64,000 bases of DNA from Dactylonectria macrodidyma (GCA_020744425.1 JAGMUV010000053.1:1-64000); one strand, 5' to 3'. Shown: positions 41,806-53,880, counted from the stretch's first letter. Translations and numbers: made by a program. The notes: generated by a model from the letters alone, not told the origin.

Positions 41806-42291
41806 CTAAGACAGGGTTACAAGCCGAGTGGGTGGTATCGAGTGAGATATATGCAGGGTTCTCTTGTATTTAAATCTGTTGTATATCCTCCGCTGAAAAC
41901 ACGTCTTAAGGTCTGGTTGCTGCTTAATGAAATTAATAGCCCATCGCTTGTCAACTAGTGATGCATCGCGGTTATTAAGCAGTCGAGTAGCCATTTCTTC
42001 AATACCACGCAGTCGCGGGGGATATCCTCGCGAATCTAGGTCGATAATAAACTCAAGAAGAGTCTCTTTTTCTAGGTCAGATAGCTTCCGTGAGTCAGGC
42101 ATAGTATCGCATCGAGATTAAACCCCTTGCTGGCGGCGACGTAAGTTATTACGATTGACTGTATAGATCTCTGCGGCGCGTGGGATACTTAGTTTTGGTT
42201 TATCTTGAAGGGCCTGAAGTGCAAGATTAAGATTAGCCTTGTAATTTGGTTATGACAAATCTGGTTGTTGAGAACTAACTGATGAAATCAT
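41806..42291 (-). pseudogene. Fot/pogo-type transposase N-terminal fragment
   Basis: From the ATG at 42291 the frame reads a Psq-type HTH (KPKLSIPRAAEIYTVNRNNL), then SRKLSDLEKETLLEFIIDLD and GYPPRLRGIEEMATRLLN, DKRWAINFIKQQPDL, i.e. the CENP-B-like DNA-binding region of Fot-type transposases. Two in-frame TAA codons stand where CAA would be expected, the RIP pattern. The catalytic core is missing; the element is cut off near 41850. Confidence 0.75.
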
Positions 42292-42864
42292 TGTTTCGAA
42301 GAGATGGAGACTGGTTGATGGCCAGAAAGAGAAACACACAAACACACACACCTTGTTCAAAATGTATTGAAGGATATGCATCATGACCAGTTCATTCTAC
42401 TCATGGTCTTAATTAACTACAGTCCTAAGATGCGAGTATCGTGGTCTTATTGTCATGTGCTATGTCCTTATGCATGCCTAGGTTTCCTTTTAAAGCTAAA
42501 ATAGGAAATACTGTAATTGATGGAAATTTGGCAGTGGGGCGACTGATGCTGATTAATGTCTGAGGTAAGGTGGAGGTAGCCTATGCCGCAATTTCCTGAT
42601 ATTGCGTTTGTGGAACTTTTGGATCAAACTAATCTAAATAGCGGTCGCATCTGTGTTCGGATCTTTTTACATGTCGAGGCTGATTTGTAAGGGCGCGCAC
42701 TTCGCACTTTTCCGTTGTCCGTTGTCATCTGCCGCTTTGCGATTTTGTAGTTTAGCTTGCCGTAATTATATAAATGCAGCACGATTCCTTAAAGTCAAGG
42801 TCCTCAACTCCTCACACTTGGGCATCTATCTCTATATACTTTAACCAGTCTAAATACTGCTAAA
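42292..42864. other. upstream region of the carboxylesterase
   Basis: A CA-rich run near 42336-42350 and AT-rich sequence with a TATATACT near 42833, close enough to serve as core promoter. No other gene. Confidence 0.4.
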
Positions 42865-44674
42865 ATGCAGCGTGCTCTGAAGCTCATTTTCCACATACTG
42901 TGGGCTCTCCCTTTCCTTGCACCACTTTCTTGGGCTACTCCAACAACACACATTTCCACTCCCATTGTCAATATCAGAAATGGAACATTAGCAGGCTCAT
43001 ATGACTCAGTCCGCCATCAAGATGCATTCCTCGGCGTACCATTCGCAGCGAGCCCGACCGGAAACCTTCGATTTAGCTTGCCTCAGCCACCAAAGCCTGG
43101 AAGGGGATCAAATCAGCCAAGTCATATGGACCGTTGTGTTTGGGCAACTCTGCTGGACTCGTAGGATTCAGCCAGAACACGTCTGCGCCCATGAGCGAGG
43201 ATTGCCTCCAGATTAACATCATCCGTCCGTCTGGCATCAACAAGTCTCGCAAGCTTCCGGTCTTTGCCTGGATTCACGGCGGCGCCTGGGTTGAGGGTAG
43301 CGCAGGGGATCCCAGATACAATGGCTCATTTTTAGTCGAGACGTCAGTTCAGATGGGCACGCCTATCATCTTTGTCAGTTTTAATTACCGCCTGGGCGTT
43401 TTTGGCATGATGAACGGGCCGGCTGCAGCAAAGGCTGGGCCACCGAATGTCTTCATCCACGACCAACGCCAGGCGCTTCGATGGGTCCAGGAAAACATCG
43501 CATATTTCGGCGGCGATGCTTCGCGAGTCACTATTGCTGGGGAATCTGCAGGCGCTTCTTCTGTCGGTCAGCACCTCATCGCTTATGGAGGTCGGGACGA
43601 GGGGCTTTTCAGCGGCGCTATTGCGCAAAGCGGAGGTCCTCTATCATCGTCTTCATATCGCAACGCAACTGAGACGGAGGCCTACTCGAACAAAGTACTA
43701 GAGGAAACGGGCTGTACTGAGGCGAAAGATCAGCTATCATGTCTGCGTGCTGTTCCCGCCGAGGCGCTGAGAAGAGTCAGTCAGATGCTTCCTACGGCCT
43801 GGGTCGTCGATGGTGAGCTTTTTACGTCAACTGGCTCACGTCTTCTCGAGTCGGGATCGTTCGTTAAAGTTCCTCTCCTGACTGGGTCTAACCGAAATGA
43901 AGGCACGTCTTTTACGCAGCTACTTGGTTTAACAGTAAACTCTGATGATGAGTTTTTGGCGTCCGTCAAGGGACTTCTTGGGCGACCCGTGGAAGAAGCA
44001 GCCTTGGCCAATTGGTCCACGTTGTATCAGATGGAAGTCGATAGGCCCTCTCCTGCAGGCTTGGGAACAATTCTGTCTAATACAGGCCCACAGCTAGGAG
44101 CTCAGTATGGAAAGACAAGCCTCTGGCTTGGAGACGCTCTCTTTACGGCTGGTCGACGATTCGCCAGCCAGAAGTGGGCTGATTACCGCACGCCAAGCTA
44201 TAGTTATTTCTTTGACACTCCGCCTGCCAACCTGGACCTCGAAACACTCGGCGTGGCTCACTTTCAGGAAATTCCATTTACCTTTGCTAATACCAAAGCC
44301 GTTGGTTGGGATACCGACCCTTTCCCTTCTGAGCCTAAGAAGAGGCAGAAGTATTTGAAGCTAGCTGAAATTATGAGTCGTATGTGGATCAGCTTCGTGG
44401 TTACAGGATCACCTAACTTTCACTATGGTAAGTCTTCCCTGCCATAGTTAATTATTCCTACCATTGAGTGCTTTGGAGAAAGCGCCTGTTTTTAAAGAAA
44501 GCCGGCTAATGTTAAGCAGTGTCCGATTTGAAAGTAAAGTGGCCAGTATACTCCCGGGACAACCCAAGAAACCTGGTTTTTAGCGCTGGGAATGGAGTCT
44601 CACTGCAACAAGACATTTGGAGGGCTGAGGCAATTGATATGTTTTCCTCTTTAGCACCTAGCTTAGACTGGTAG
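42865..44674 (+). pseudogene. secreted type-B carboxylesterase with one-base frameshift
   Basis: The ATG at 42865 opens a signal peptide (MQRALKLIFHILWALPFLAP) and the family start (FLGVPFAASPTGNLRF). Near 43098 one base seems to be missing, and the frame continues from there (GNSAGLVGFSQNTSAPMSED) to a GTAAGT...CAG intron (44428-44519) and a last exon ending at 44674. Catalytic parts are all present: the nucleophile Ser in AGESAGASS, Glu in GSNRNEGTSF and His in GVAHFQEIPF; the oxyanion loop HGGAWVEGSA is intact. Total length ~560 residues is normal. If the missing base is real, only a short peptide is made; if it is an assembly error, this is a working secreted esterase/lipase. Confidence 0.85.
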
Positions 44675-45053
44675 AGTAGTGAAATCACGGCTAGGTAAAC
44701 TATGTTTTTATTTCTAGCATTGTATAACTCAGAACTCATTGGGGTCAGGTCGGACTGTGGACTGGGGCATCAACCAGGCGGATACTCCTACTACCGGTAC
44801 TTGCTAAGGCCTGTAGACCGACCCATTCTTAACACCACAACAACACCATCACCAGGACTTATAGAATAGACAAAAAGCTTTAGAATAACTTAGAGAATAA
44901 TGCAAAGCCGTTCAAAAATCAATAACTCCGCCCCTAGCTAAGGTATAAAAACTCTGACGGTAGTTAAGGATGTAGTTTCACCGAAAACACTATGTCTGTT
45001 TAGCCTTTGGCCCAAATCATACTCCGGTATAGCATTACACCTACCCAAGCAAT
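44675..45053. other. spacer
   Basis: No gene recognised. Confidence 0.4.
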
Positions 45054-45689
45054 CTAATCGTCCATCTCGACATCCTCACCAAGACTAATCAACTGATCCA
45101 GCCCGTCATAGCCCAGAGCCGTTATTACAACCGGTCCAACATCAGCCAAGACAATTGCTGCTGGATAATCATTGATCTCCAGCTCAGCCTGCTCCATGTC
45201 CATCCTCTGTCCCATCTCTTGATCCAGGAGGCTTTTCATGCTGGCTTCAAAATTGACCACGCTCTCCTGGGCCTCACGCTCGCTTGCATCGCAGGCAGTA
45301 AACTCACGTTGATCTTCACGCTGATCATGCTTAAGGGCTTCAATGGCTGTCAAGCAATGGGCAAACGAGTCTCTCATGTATCTGGCAGTTCGATCACCCC
45401 ATCTGCTAATGTCTTCTTGAATGCGGAGGTGGTGATGATGATGATGGACTTCGGCCTGCTCTGCTAAAGATTGGACGCGACGTTGAGCAGAGGCTTTTTG
45501 CCGAATGGCATCGTCGAGATCGATCATATAGCAAGCAGCTCGTGCATCATGAAGTCGAGTTGAGATCTGATCCAGACTCTGCTTGGCCGAATCGTACTTG
45601 GTGATAGCCTCAGCCAGGTCTTGCTGGAGCGTTTCCAGGTATGCTGCCGATATATATGGGTTACTTAGACCATGTAGATAACGGGCGTT
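45054..45689 (-). pseudogene. unknown coiled-coil protein, C-terminal part
   Basis: The frame is open from about 45689 to the stop at 45054, but the only ATG is internal (45527), so the 5' end is missing or on an unseen exon. Features: SNPYISAAYLETLQQDLAEA, long heptad-like helices (DSAKQSLDQISTRLHDARAA, then SAQRRVQSLAEQAE), a natural run of six histidines, and an acidic end (LGEDVEMDD). I do not recognise the family. A structural or chromatin-type role would be a guess. Confidence 0.45.
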
Positions 45690-46107
45690 TCACGAAAGAT
45701 GTGCCTATACTGGAAATTGGCTGTTTACGAATTAGTCAGAAATGAAAGTGGTGCTGATTCCGATGAACAAGTACTGTACCTCATCGTCTAATTTGTGCTG
45801 TTAATTAAAGGCCACCCACAAAGAGCCGATACTGGATCCCATATCCGTGTAAATGATGGGATCCAGACACAAACCTCCTAGTCACAACTTCTCTTTACCA
45901 GATGGCTGGGCATACATCTAACAAAATTCATCAACCTCGCCAGAAAAGAGAGTTTCACTCCATATAGAAACAGAGTTGGTGGTTGTTCCGAAATTGGCAC
46001 AGCATGATCTTCGATCAGGGCTACGTCGTGACTTTAGCTAGCGGAGATCAATAGTGTGAAAGCATCCATGGTTGATTAGTGAAGTCTACGAGCGAACATG
46101 TACCATA
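45690..46107. other. spacer
   Basis: No gene recognised. The TA at 46106-46107 is the left duplication of the pogo-like element. Confidence 0.4.
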
Positions 46108-48301
46108 CCATGCAGTACCCACCTACCGGTAATACCCACCTACCGTACACCAAAAAGAAAATTCCCCCATACAAAATGCAAGTTTTCAACTTCATGCGTA
46201 AAAGTCACCAAAAATAAGAAAAGTTAAAGGATTTCCGGAATTCAGTTTAGAATTGAATAAAATTTAATATTTTCTCGGTCTTTTAACTTCACGCCCTGTG
46301 CGGGTGCGTACGACAGGTAACTCTTCGGCCTCCGAATTTGAACTTTCATCCTCTTGCATCCCTCCCACCTCGATCACATCCTCAACAGCCCCTGCCTCTT
46401 CATTTGCTTTGTTTGGCTCGGGAATAGTTTCACCAGCAACTAGAGCCTCGGCTAGCGTCATGAACCTCTTGTTGGGATTGGGTATAGCCTTTCTCTTCTT
46501 GCCTCTGCTCAACCGGCCGATTTCCTCCTCTAGGCTGGCTATTCTTGTGGTTAGGGAGGCTATCTTTGACTCCTGGGCTTCAAACCCTCTATATATCACA
46601 GAATAGCATCTCCTGGTTGAAGGGCTCTTGTTTTCCCCCAGATCTCTGATATGACGGCTAGTTCTTGGTGTATCATCGGAGTTGAGTTGCACGTCTCTGA
46701 GACCCCCTGATTCAGGCGTAGTTTCCTTCTTGTCTGGCTGAATCTCTGGATGCATGAAGGCTTTCCGTCGTGAGATTAGCCAATTTCCAGTCACTCTCCA
46801 GCCTGAGAGGATATTTTTCTGAGCCATACCCACTTCCCTGGCTTTGGCATAAGCCTTGATGAAGTTGACCTTATCCACCGGTGCAGAATCAGTCAGGCTT
46901 GCCAGTTTTTGCAGCTCTTGGCGATATGCAGCCTTGGAGACATTGAAAACGCCATTGTCTAGCGGTTGCAGGCCATGAGAGCAATGTGCCGGCAGGTAAC
47001 AACAATATACGTTGTTCAAGAAGCAGGTAGCCATCCACTCATCCTGGATTTTGAGTCAGCGACATTTATGATTCAGACTAGGTAGGTACTCGCAGATACA
47101 TGACTTCTATGGCCATCTAATATAATTAGTCTGGCATCAGACTCATCTGCCGGCTGGGTTTGAGGTAGATAGACCTCTTTGAGCCACTCAACTGCGATGT
47201 GGTTGTCTGTCCAGCCATTCTCAGAAGTGATATAATACCAGTCGGCTATCCTCTTGAACTCATTGATAAACCACTGTTGCTGAAGTTCTTTGCCTTTGAA
47301 AATAATCCCTGGTTTTAGAAGACGGCCATCTGCTGTCACGGCTTCAATAAAGCTAGTCCAAGCGCGGGACTGGGAGCCTTTGAGTAAGGCCTTCCTCTTA
47401 GGATCGCTACTGCCGATAACCAAGGAATCCAAGCCTAGATTCGGAATGTATTAGTGAATTTTATAACAAAAACGATAATTACTCACCAAATCCAGCCATG
47501 ATACCGCCCTTGTCAACATTAACAGTGTTCTCAGGCTTGATCCAGCCATACTCGCTCTCCCGGATATCAAAGTACCAATTGACGGCCATTGGGGTAAAAG
47601 AATTGAACTTTGCAGCCTCCTGACGTTTTCCTACCTTCGCCTTGATCTTTGGATGACGTTTCATGAACCTGGCTAGCCAGTGTACACCGATAGACCTTTC
47701 CCGGCCCTTGTTGCCTCGAGGGCAGCGACGGTGGCGCGAACTTGACTGTGGGAAGGAGCATAGCCTAAGGCCACTTGTCGAAGTATCCAGGTAACTAACC
47801 TGTCCTCCTGAGACTTGCATAACAGCTGGGCAGGCTGGGTGACCTCGGACTTTGACGGTAGGCCTCTTAATCGGTCAGAGAGAGTGGTCGGAGGCATGCC
47901 ATGCTTCTGGGCGGCCTGGTACTGCGAGAGGCCGTTATCTGTGACATCCAGTATGGCTTCAATAACATCATTCTCTGTATAAGACGTTCGAGGCATTTTC
48001 AAGGCAATTAAGGAAGGCTGGTGTAGATAAAAAGTCGATGAATCTTCCAGGAGGCTGGGTGATAAGGAGGCATTTCGAGACATTTTACAATAGTGCCATG
48101 CGACCATACCACTTCTGTGATCCAAAAAGGAATGTGAGAATATCAAACGCCATGAAACTCTTAATAAAACAGACATTGTTTCATGACAATAGCTTCAATT
48201 TTGGCCGAGCACCGTGCATGTGAAAATGAGCATTTTGTATGGGGGAATTTTCTTTTTGGTGTACGGTAGGTGGGTATTACCGGTAGGTGGGTACTGCATG
48301 G
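46108..48301 (-). mobile_element. complete pogo-like element with degraded transposase
   Basis: A 2,194-bp element flanked by TA (46106-46107 and 48302-48303). TIRs of about 70 bp begin CCATGCAGTACCCACCTACC and each contains two TACCCACCTACC units. The TIRs look identical over that length. The family relation to the element at 63013 is clear from the transposase. Confidence 0.9.
46264..47996 (-). pseudogene. pogo-like transposase, one frameshift
   Basis: Start ATG at 47996. Exon 1 has a Psq-type HTH (YQAAQKHGMPPTTLSDRLRG) and a CENP-B-like HTH; it loses frame near 47690 and resumes as VHWLARFMKRHPKIKAKVGK, then NTVNVDKGGIMAGFG. Intron 1 (47435-47486, GT-AG) matches the intron position in the related gene at 63318. 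Exon 2 holds the second Asp in LIILDGHRSHVS. The next intron (47044-47093) appears to start with GC. Exon 3 gives QPLDNGVF with the third Asp and a C-terminal basic/coiled-coil tail. In the first catalytic block the residue after Asp is Lys where the related copy has Glu. Frameshift makes it non-functional. Confidence 0.82.
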
Positions 48302-48303
48302 TA

Positions 48304-48792
48304 GTCCGCAATATCTACACCATGGGGATGGATGGTAGGTATTAGACTGTGCTACATGTTTGTAACGTAAAGAAAACGCAAGATTCGGCTTCAGCGGCAT
48401 TTATGGGCCGATTTCTTTTCTCCAATTCTGCTACCCTAGACTCTAAATTTCGCTTCCATATTTCAAGCTCAATTCATAGGTGCATTCAATCGTTCCTCGA
48501 ACTGGCATATTCGCCTAATACATCTAGAATCAAGAGAAAGGGTATAGTTTACGAAAGATTATTGCTCCATCTATGTCTAGTGCAGCTGCTCACTAAAAAT
48601 CACCGGAAACCTTGATTACGCTATGCCCATACAAAGTTTCGGAAGTTGATTTGGTCAATTCTCCTGACTCCACAATGGTCTTGATGAACGTTAGTGGTGA
48701 CTTGGACTGTAGGCTGGTTGTCATAAACTGATGAATGGGATCATGTGTCATAAAAGGATACTGTAAAGTAATATAAAACGAGGAATCATCTA
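48304..48792. other. spacer
   Basis: No gene recognised. Confidence 0.4.
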
Positions 48793-49604
48793 TTATAGCG
48801 AGGACTCTGAAAGCGGACCGCCGGCGTGAATGATCAGCAGTTGAACATTATCGGAACTCACCACACCAGATGCGTCCTCGTGGTTATCTGGATTGACGTC
48901 ATCGTAAGAGAATGCATAACCCCTACCATCGACCTCGTATGAGTGAACGATTCGGCTATAATGGTTAGTAGGATTGACAGTGTAGTACGATGCCTAACCC
49001 AAGCTTAGCTGCATAAACCCGCCATCGAGTAACAAAGTAGATCGTACAAGACCAGCACACACGCGCGGGACGATGGCAGTATGAATTAGGCTAGCGTTCT
49101 CTGAGATAGCAAATGGTCCACTATTGCAGCCCCAGATGTCTCTATCGTTAGGTTTATGGAGCCCACGATCATGTCCCTCACATTTCAGCTTGTGATCGAC
49201 GACCCTGCATTTGACTATGCCCGCTTTGGATTGCGTGTCTATCATGAGGTCCTGAGTGGTGTATCTCTCCCAAACTTTGTCAACGTAGGTTTTCCAATAA
49301 CTTGCAAATATGCTGGGATCTGTATCATACTGGTTACCGGGAGATAACACTCGGATCGGCTTTCCAGTAGTATCCGCGATGCATAGCGAAGTCCACTCAA
49401 AATTGTCTATCTTTCTCTGCTCAACCAGGTCGTCACAGATTTTGATAACCGCATCTGCTTCGAGTCCTGCTGTGGTGTGGATTCTCCCGTCTTTTGTGAC
49501 AAGCTTCATACCAAGAACTATCCCAACAAAGTCAACATAGCTGATGTTCGCATAGAGCAGGTTCTTGATGTAAGTAAATTCTACTACAACTGAGTAGCGA
49601 CGTC
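48793..49604 (-). pseudogene. GH64 beta-1,3-glucanase, truncated and with a stop codon
   Basis: The frame shows the C-terminal two thirds of a glycoside hydrolase family 64 (thaumatin-like fold) glucanase: YANISYVDFVGIVLG, SLCIADTTGKPIRVLSPGNQ, YDTDPSIFASYWKTYVDKVW, DIWGCNSGPFA and RSTLLLDGG. A TAG at 48994-48996 interrupts it, but the same frame goes on with SYYTVNPTNHYSRIVHSYEV and AFSYDDVNPDN to a natural-looking stop at 48793-48795. The N-terminal domain and signal peptide are not present upstream of ~49604. It belongs to a family that degrades beta-1,3-glucan; this copy is dead. Confidence 0.85.
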
Positions 49605-50074
49605 CATTCCTACATCACTCCGCTGGTCACGATATGGAGGAACGAGCGGAGAAGGATGATGACCAACTGCTGATGCGAGACAACTGTTGGTTGGAATACA
49701 TTTAAGATCTTAACGTGGAACTGGATGATCGGCTACGGGATGGACGATGTGGACTTTGCGCAGTAACTGGCTAATGAAGGTGGGCATGTTATTGGTTCTC
49801 GGCGTGCCAAAATAGTCTTGGGGGCGCTGGCTGTGCCTGGAGCGTTCTCCATTCCCTAGCGTTCCGACCAAACCATTGGAAGGAACCCTTCCAGTATCTG
49901 AGTCTGAGTGGTGGTTGGCCTCATTGGGACGCGAGAAAAGAAACTGTACGATTAATCACGGGATTGACATACAAGAGCGTTTGGGCCTTGCAGAGCTTCA
50001 TGTGAGGAACAAAATACGTTCCACCGAGACTATGATAAAAGTGCCTGAAAAGCTGGCGTAAACAGTGAAGGCTT
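49605..50074. other. spacer
   Basis: No gene recognised. Confidence 0.35.
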
Positions 50075-50958
50075 TCAAGCATAATCGCTCCAAGTTCGTT
50101 CAATTTGGACGGTCATCTCATTCCTAACCTGGATACCCCCTTTCCTCTCGACCTGTCTCCCAAGAAAGGTTTCATCGTGACGGGCTGATATGACAATCTG
50201 TGGTCCACGACGTCCATCCATAACCACATAATCATCCCGATAACATCCCAACTGTTCTGGATGAGCCAGACGCCGCGTGGAACTAGAGTCATCAACTTCT
50301 TTGTGTGTCGTGACCCTCCTGAGATCGATCCCTTCACTTTGCCCACAAAGACGCTGCTGGTTGCCTCGGCCGGACATGGGCATAGAACTGGGTGCTATCG
50401 TGGACAAGATCGGTCGCAGAATTGGAAGGCAGGCTAAAACAAGTTCAGCAACGATGGAAGGCGTTACTTGGACCGGTAAACGTACAGGATACAATCGCGA
50501 GGTTGACCTCCACAGTAGCCCAAACCATGATGGATGCAATATCTGAAGGCATTTCGGGGGACGAGGGATCAAAATTGAGCGACTCGACAAGAACCACGAT
50601 AGATGCAACGCATACTCTGAAACAGTCAGCGGTAGTCCCAAGTAGGTCAGACTGATGATGCGCTTACAATGTACCAAACATGAAGAGCGATATAACAGCT
50701 GCCTTCTGAGCAGATCGAAGCTGCAGACGCTTGACCTGCAAAACAGGGAGCACCAGGATGAATACGTCGATGATTAAATGAACCAATACCGTGCCAAAAA
50801 AAGAACTTGGAATCGTTGATGCTGCATACGGCACCCTCAATTGTCTTGTCCCAGAAGCCTGTACGGGAACGCAGTGGAATATGGCGAGGAACGTGCGGAT
50901 GATTAGCCATACCAGGGAGCATGTCGCAAGAATCTGAATTGGTATCCTGATATTGCGG
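50075..50958 (-). pseudogene. rhodopsin-domain (SAT4-like) integral membrane protein relic
   Basis: Pieces of the seven-helix domain common in fungal PTH11/SAT4-like proteins lie in alternating frames: CSLVWLIIRTFLAIFHCVPV, then FWDKTIEGAVC, then FFGTVLVHLIIDVFILVLPV and QKAAVISLFMFGTL, and after a probable intron SIVAELVLACLPILRPIL. The first helices are missing: the sequence starts in the middle of the domain, directly where the LINE ORF1 fragment ends. Two compensating frameshifts within ~100 bp and the missing 5' end make it a pseudogene. Intact members are plasma-membrane proteins of unclear ligand. Confidence 0.75.
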
Positions 50959-52134
50959 CAGCGCACCTCGCACACACCCGACTCTTGCTGCACGAGAAAG
51001 CCTTGTGGTCGAGTTCCTGGCAGTTATAGCATTGTACCGGTCCAGTTCTCCGCTCGAACACGCTGGTATAAGCTGATTCACCCGCAACGTGGAAGTACCG
51101 TTCCTGTAGGAGTCTCTTGGCATCGCTGTTTTTGGTAAGGTACACCACCATGGATCCGTAGGCCTTCGCGCTGACTTTTCGACTCAACCAGGCCATCTTG
51201 GCAATCTGGACTTCGTTCTCATGGCCCAAGGCTTCCATTGCTCCAGGAAGGACCTTGCCTTCCTGGTCGAGAACGGCGGTACGGTTGATATTGTCAACTT
51301 TGACTGGGTACAGTTGGTCTCGGAGGACTCTCGCACCTGGAGCCTTCTTGGCCTCGATGATAGCCATAATCCTCTTCAGTTCTTCCTCATTCCTGCCGAT
51401 GACCCTCAGGCGGTTGGTATTTCGTCCATCTCTGGTCACTGCAGCACATCGCCAACTAGGTTGATCGCTAGATGTTCGCATTTCCTGCTCGATGGCCCTG
51501 CGAAGCGACGCTGGAGTAGTGTCTCCGGCATGATCCTCGGGTACCCTGGACGTATCAACTGTGCAGAACACCTTGCCGATCGAACTGTAGAGGGAGTTTG
51601 GGTGGTAACAGGTGTCATTCTGGCGGCATCCGCATATGAACGGCTGGCAGAGACTGCTGTATGCGCCTCGGTCACAGTGTTCAACTGTAGCCGGGTGTGC
51701 TCCAGCTCTCTGCGTACCTGAGTAAGCTCCTCTCGCGTCTGCCATAGTTCTTGTGCCATCTGGGCCGTCGTCCTAGCGACTTCCTCAGCCATTCGGTCGC
51801 TAAGCTTTGTGAACTCAAGCTTGAACTCTGCCTTCATGGTTTCAATTCTCTTATGAAACTCTTGTTCCAGGAGTTGTTTTAGACCCTGGATCACCTCGGT
51901 CATACTGTCGGCCGCCTTAAGCGTAGTCCTTTTCTTGGTTCGATTGTTCCTCGGCACCCCCTCACTGCTCTCCTCCTCCTCCCATTCCATGTCACGTTCT
52001 TGTTGTTCCGATTCCATTGCCCTCATTGTTCTGGCTCTTTTACGCAGGGGACGATGATGTCCCCCACCCGGAACGTCCGGTTCGCGTTCCATGACGACGA
52101 TGACGTCTAAAGCGGGGTTCGCAGCACCAGACAT
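50959..52134 (-). pseudogene. LINE ORF1 (gag-like) fragment, frameshifted
   Basis: From the ATG at 52134 the frame gives an acidic/basic start, then a coiled coil (MTEVIQGLKQLLEQEFHKRI and TTAQMAQELWQTREELTQVR). Near 51500 the phase shifts and reads VTRDGRNTNRLRVIGRNEEE, a central domain, and a CCHC zinc knuckle CYNCQELDHKAFSC followed by CARC. This is the ORF1 of a Tad-like LINE. It keeps the 5' end but lacks ORF2; the sequence switches to the rhodopsin-domain relic at about 50958. A 5'-complete, 3'-lacking LINE cannot arise by normal truncation, so a deletion or recombination joined the two. Confidence 0.8.
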
Positions 52135-52774
52135 CCACCAAACACCAGAATCACCGCCAAGCGGTTACCAAGTATTCCAAAAGATATAAAGAAGATCAAT
52201 AATGAGATTTCGAGAAAATAAGAGAAGTTTTTCCAGAATCGCATAGGTAAGGCAAGCAAGCCCACTAATTTTCAGACCTTTAATCGCATTTCTTATTAAG
52301 AAGCTGCTAATTGCCAGCTACTCGAAATTTAATTGCCAGCTACCCCATGTCATGCTAGCGCCATTTCAACTCTCACCTAAAATTAATTGTCGTCTACTAG
52401 ACGGCGATTGACAATTAATAATAGAAGAGTAGAAGAGTAGAAGAGTAGAAGAATAGAAGAGTAGAAGAGTAGAAGAGTAGAAGAGTAGGGTGATATTCTA
52501 GCACACTTTGTGCGAAAATGTGAATATAAATATATATATTACTTAGCGCGTGATATTACAATACGAAAGTCGGCACACTAGTAGATGTGACTACTTTAAC
52601 AAGTACTATTACAACCCGACCTTCTTTTCTCCAGTGCCATTTCTAATAAGCGAAATACCTGTAGTGTCTAATCAAAGATTCCCTTATATCCAAGCCATCT
52701 GCACGTTGTGCCATCTGGTTCTACTATCTCACAGCTCGTAAGATACCTTCCACTGTTCAGTTTAGGCTCCGCAG
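52135..52774. other. AT-rich spacer with a simple repeat
   Basis: Includes LINE 5' sequence of unknown extent, the AGAAGAGT array and AT-rich DNA. No gene. Confidence 0.4.
52422..52488. repeat. 10-bp tandem repeat (AGAAGAGTAG)
   Basis: About seven units of AGAAGAGTAG with one variant (AGAATAG). Confidence 0.9.
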
Positions 52775-53576
52775 TCACGATGATCCATCAGCCAATGATG
52801 CCGCCTTGCCCGCCTCTGACACCGCCTTAATGTTGGTAAAAGTCAACTCGCTGAAATCAGGGAAGTAGGAATCAGGATCCTCAGGCTTCATAAAGCTCTC
52901 AACGATCCACTCTGCATGATTAGTGCACAGCGTCCCATTCACCGGAGCTGTCGAGTCGATTTCAAATCTGCAAAGCAAGTCAGGATCGTGTAAAACAGAA
53001 AGACTCTCTAATGATCGCTTACTTCTTGTCCTGAGTGAGATTCTCCCAAGTAAAAGTGCCAGTCGTGTTATCATTCTGCGTCACAGCCATGCGCACGTGA
53101 TCCCCAATATCAGTCAGAATACCCTCAGTGTCGTCCAGAAAGACCGGTGGGTTGGGGAACCATTCATAGAAAGCAAAAACACCAAAGTCACCGTATTTAT
53201 CGTACAAATAGTAGTAACCTCCCTGGATGAGCCCTCCATTGTTGACCCGATTCGGGTCGTCGCACGTGTTCTGGTCTCCGCCGATGCCGACCCAGACGGA
53301 CGAGCTGTAGTATGCGCTGGCATTATATCCATACGGAAAAGTGATGTTTGGGATGACCACTTCTGCTGTGACGGATGCAAAGCGTGGGCCAGCGACTTCG
53401 CCTCCGTTCCAAATGTAGCTCGTTCTGTGCTTCACATCTCGGGGCTGGTGTCGAGGTTCGTTGTCAGGCCAAATGCTACGTGGTATGATGTTTTTTTTTT
53501 CCGCTGTCGCTAGGCTCAAGGCATTTGCAAGTGTACTAGCAAGTAAAAGCACACTGCCGAGAAGCTCAACTCTCAT
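52775..53576 (-). CDS. G1 family glutamic peptidase (eqolisin), secreted
   Basis: Two exons (53576-53023 and 52967-52775), GTAAGC...GCAG intron of 55 bp, about 248 residues. MRVELLGSVLLLASTLANAL is a signal peptide, followed by a short propeptide-like region. The beta-sandwich core shows VWVGIGGDQNTC, then GGLIQGGYYYLYDKYGDFGV, whose Gln sits where the catalytic Gln of the family (LQTG-like) is expected, and FYEWFPNPP. The second exon has HAEWIVESFMKPED, containing the catalytic Glu. Eqolisins are acid peptidases secreted by filamentous fungi. Length and both catalytic positions look intact. It stands isolated between relics. Confidence 0.9.
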
Positions 53577-53742
53577 TGCGTGAGTGCGTTGAAATGGGAA
53601 TGTTAAGGATTAAGGGCAAATTGTTTAAAGGCGGAAGGGGAGTTTCTCGATGTTGGTTTACCTGGGGGCTTCATCTTTATACCTAGTCACGTATCGCAAA
53701 TAGCATTTATTAGAAATCAGCCGATTTTCCGGCATATACTTC
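53577..53742. other. promoter region of the peptidase
   Basis: Short upstream region with CTTTATACC near 53675; no gene. Confidence 0.35.
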
Positions 53743-53744
53743 TA

Positions 53745-53880
53745 CTTGTGGAGGGCCTCTCGTCTGGTGATCCCCGTGGGAGCGCCCCAAGTAGTCAATC
53801 TTAGCTAAACTTTAGACTCCGCTGTCATCTAACTGGAAATTACTATACACAGGGGGGACCCTAGCCTAGACATCTCAAAA
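53745..53880. repeat. relic related to the pogo element at 6580
   Basis: After a TA (53743-53744) the sequence CTTGTGGAGGGCCTCTCGTC and the following CCCCGTGGGAGCG resemble the terminal repeat of the 6580-9288 element. The opposite end is unclear. Confidence 0.5.
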
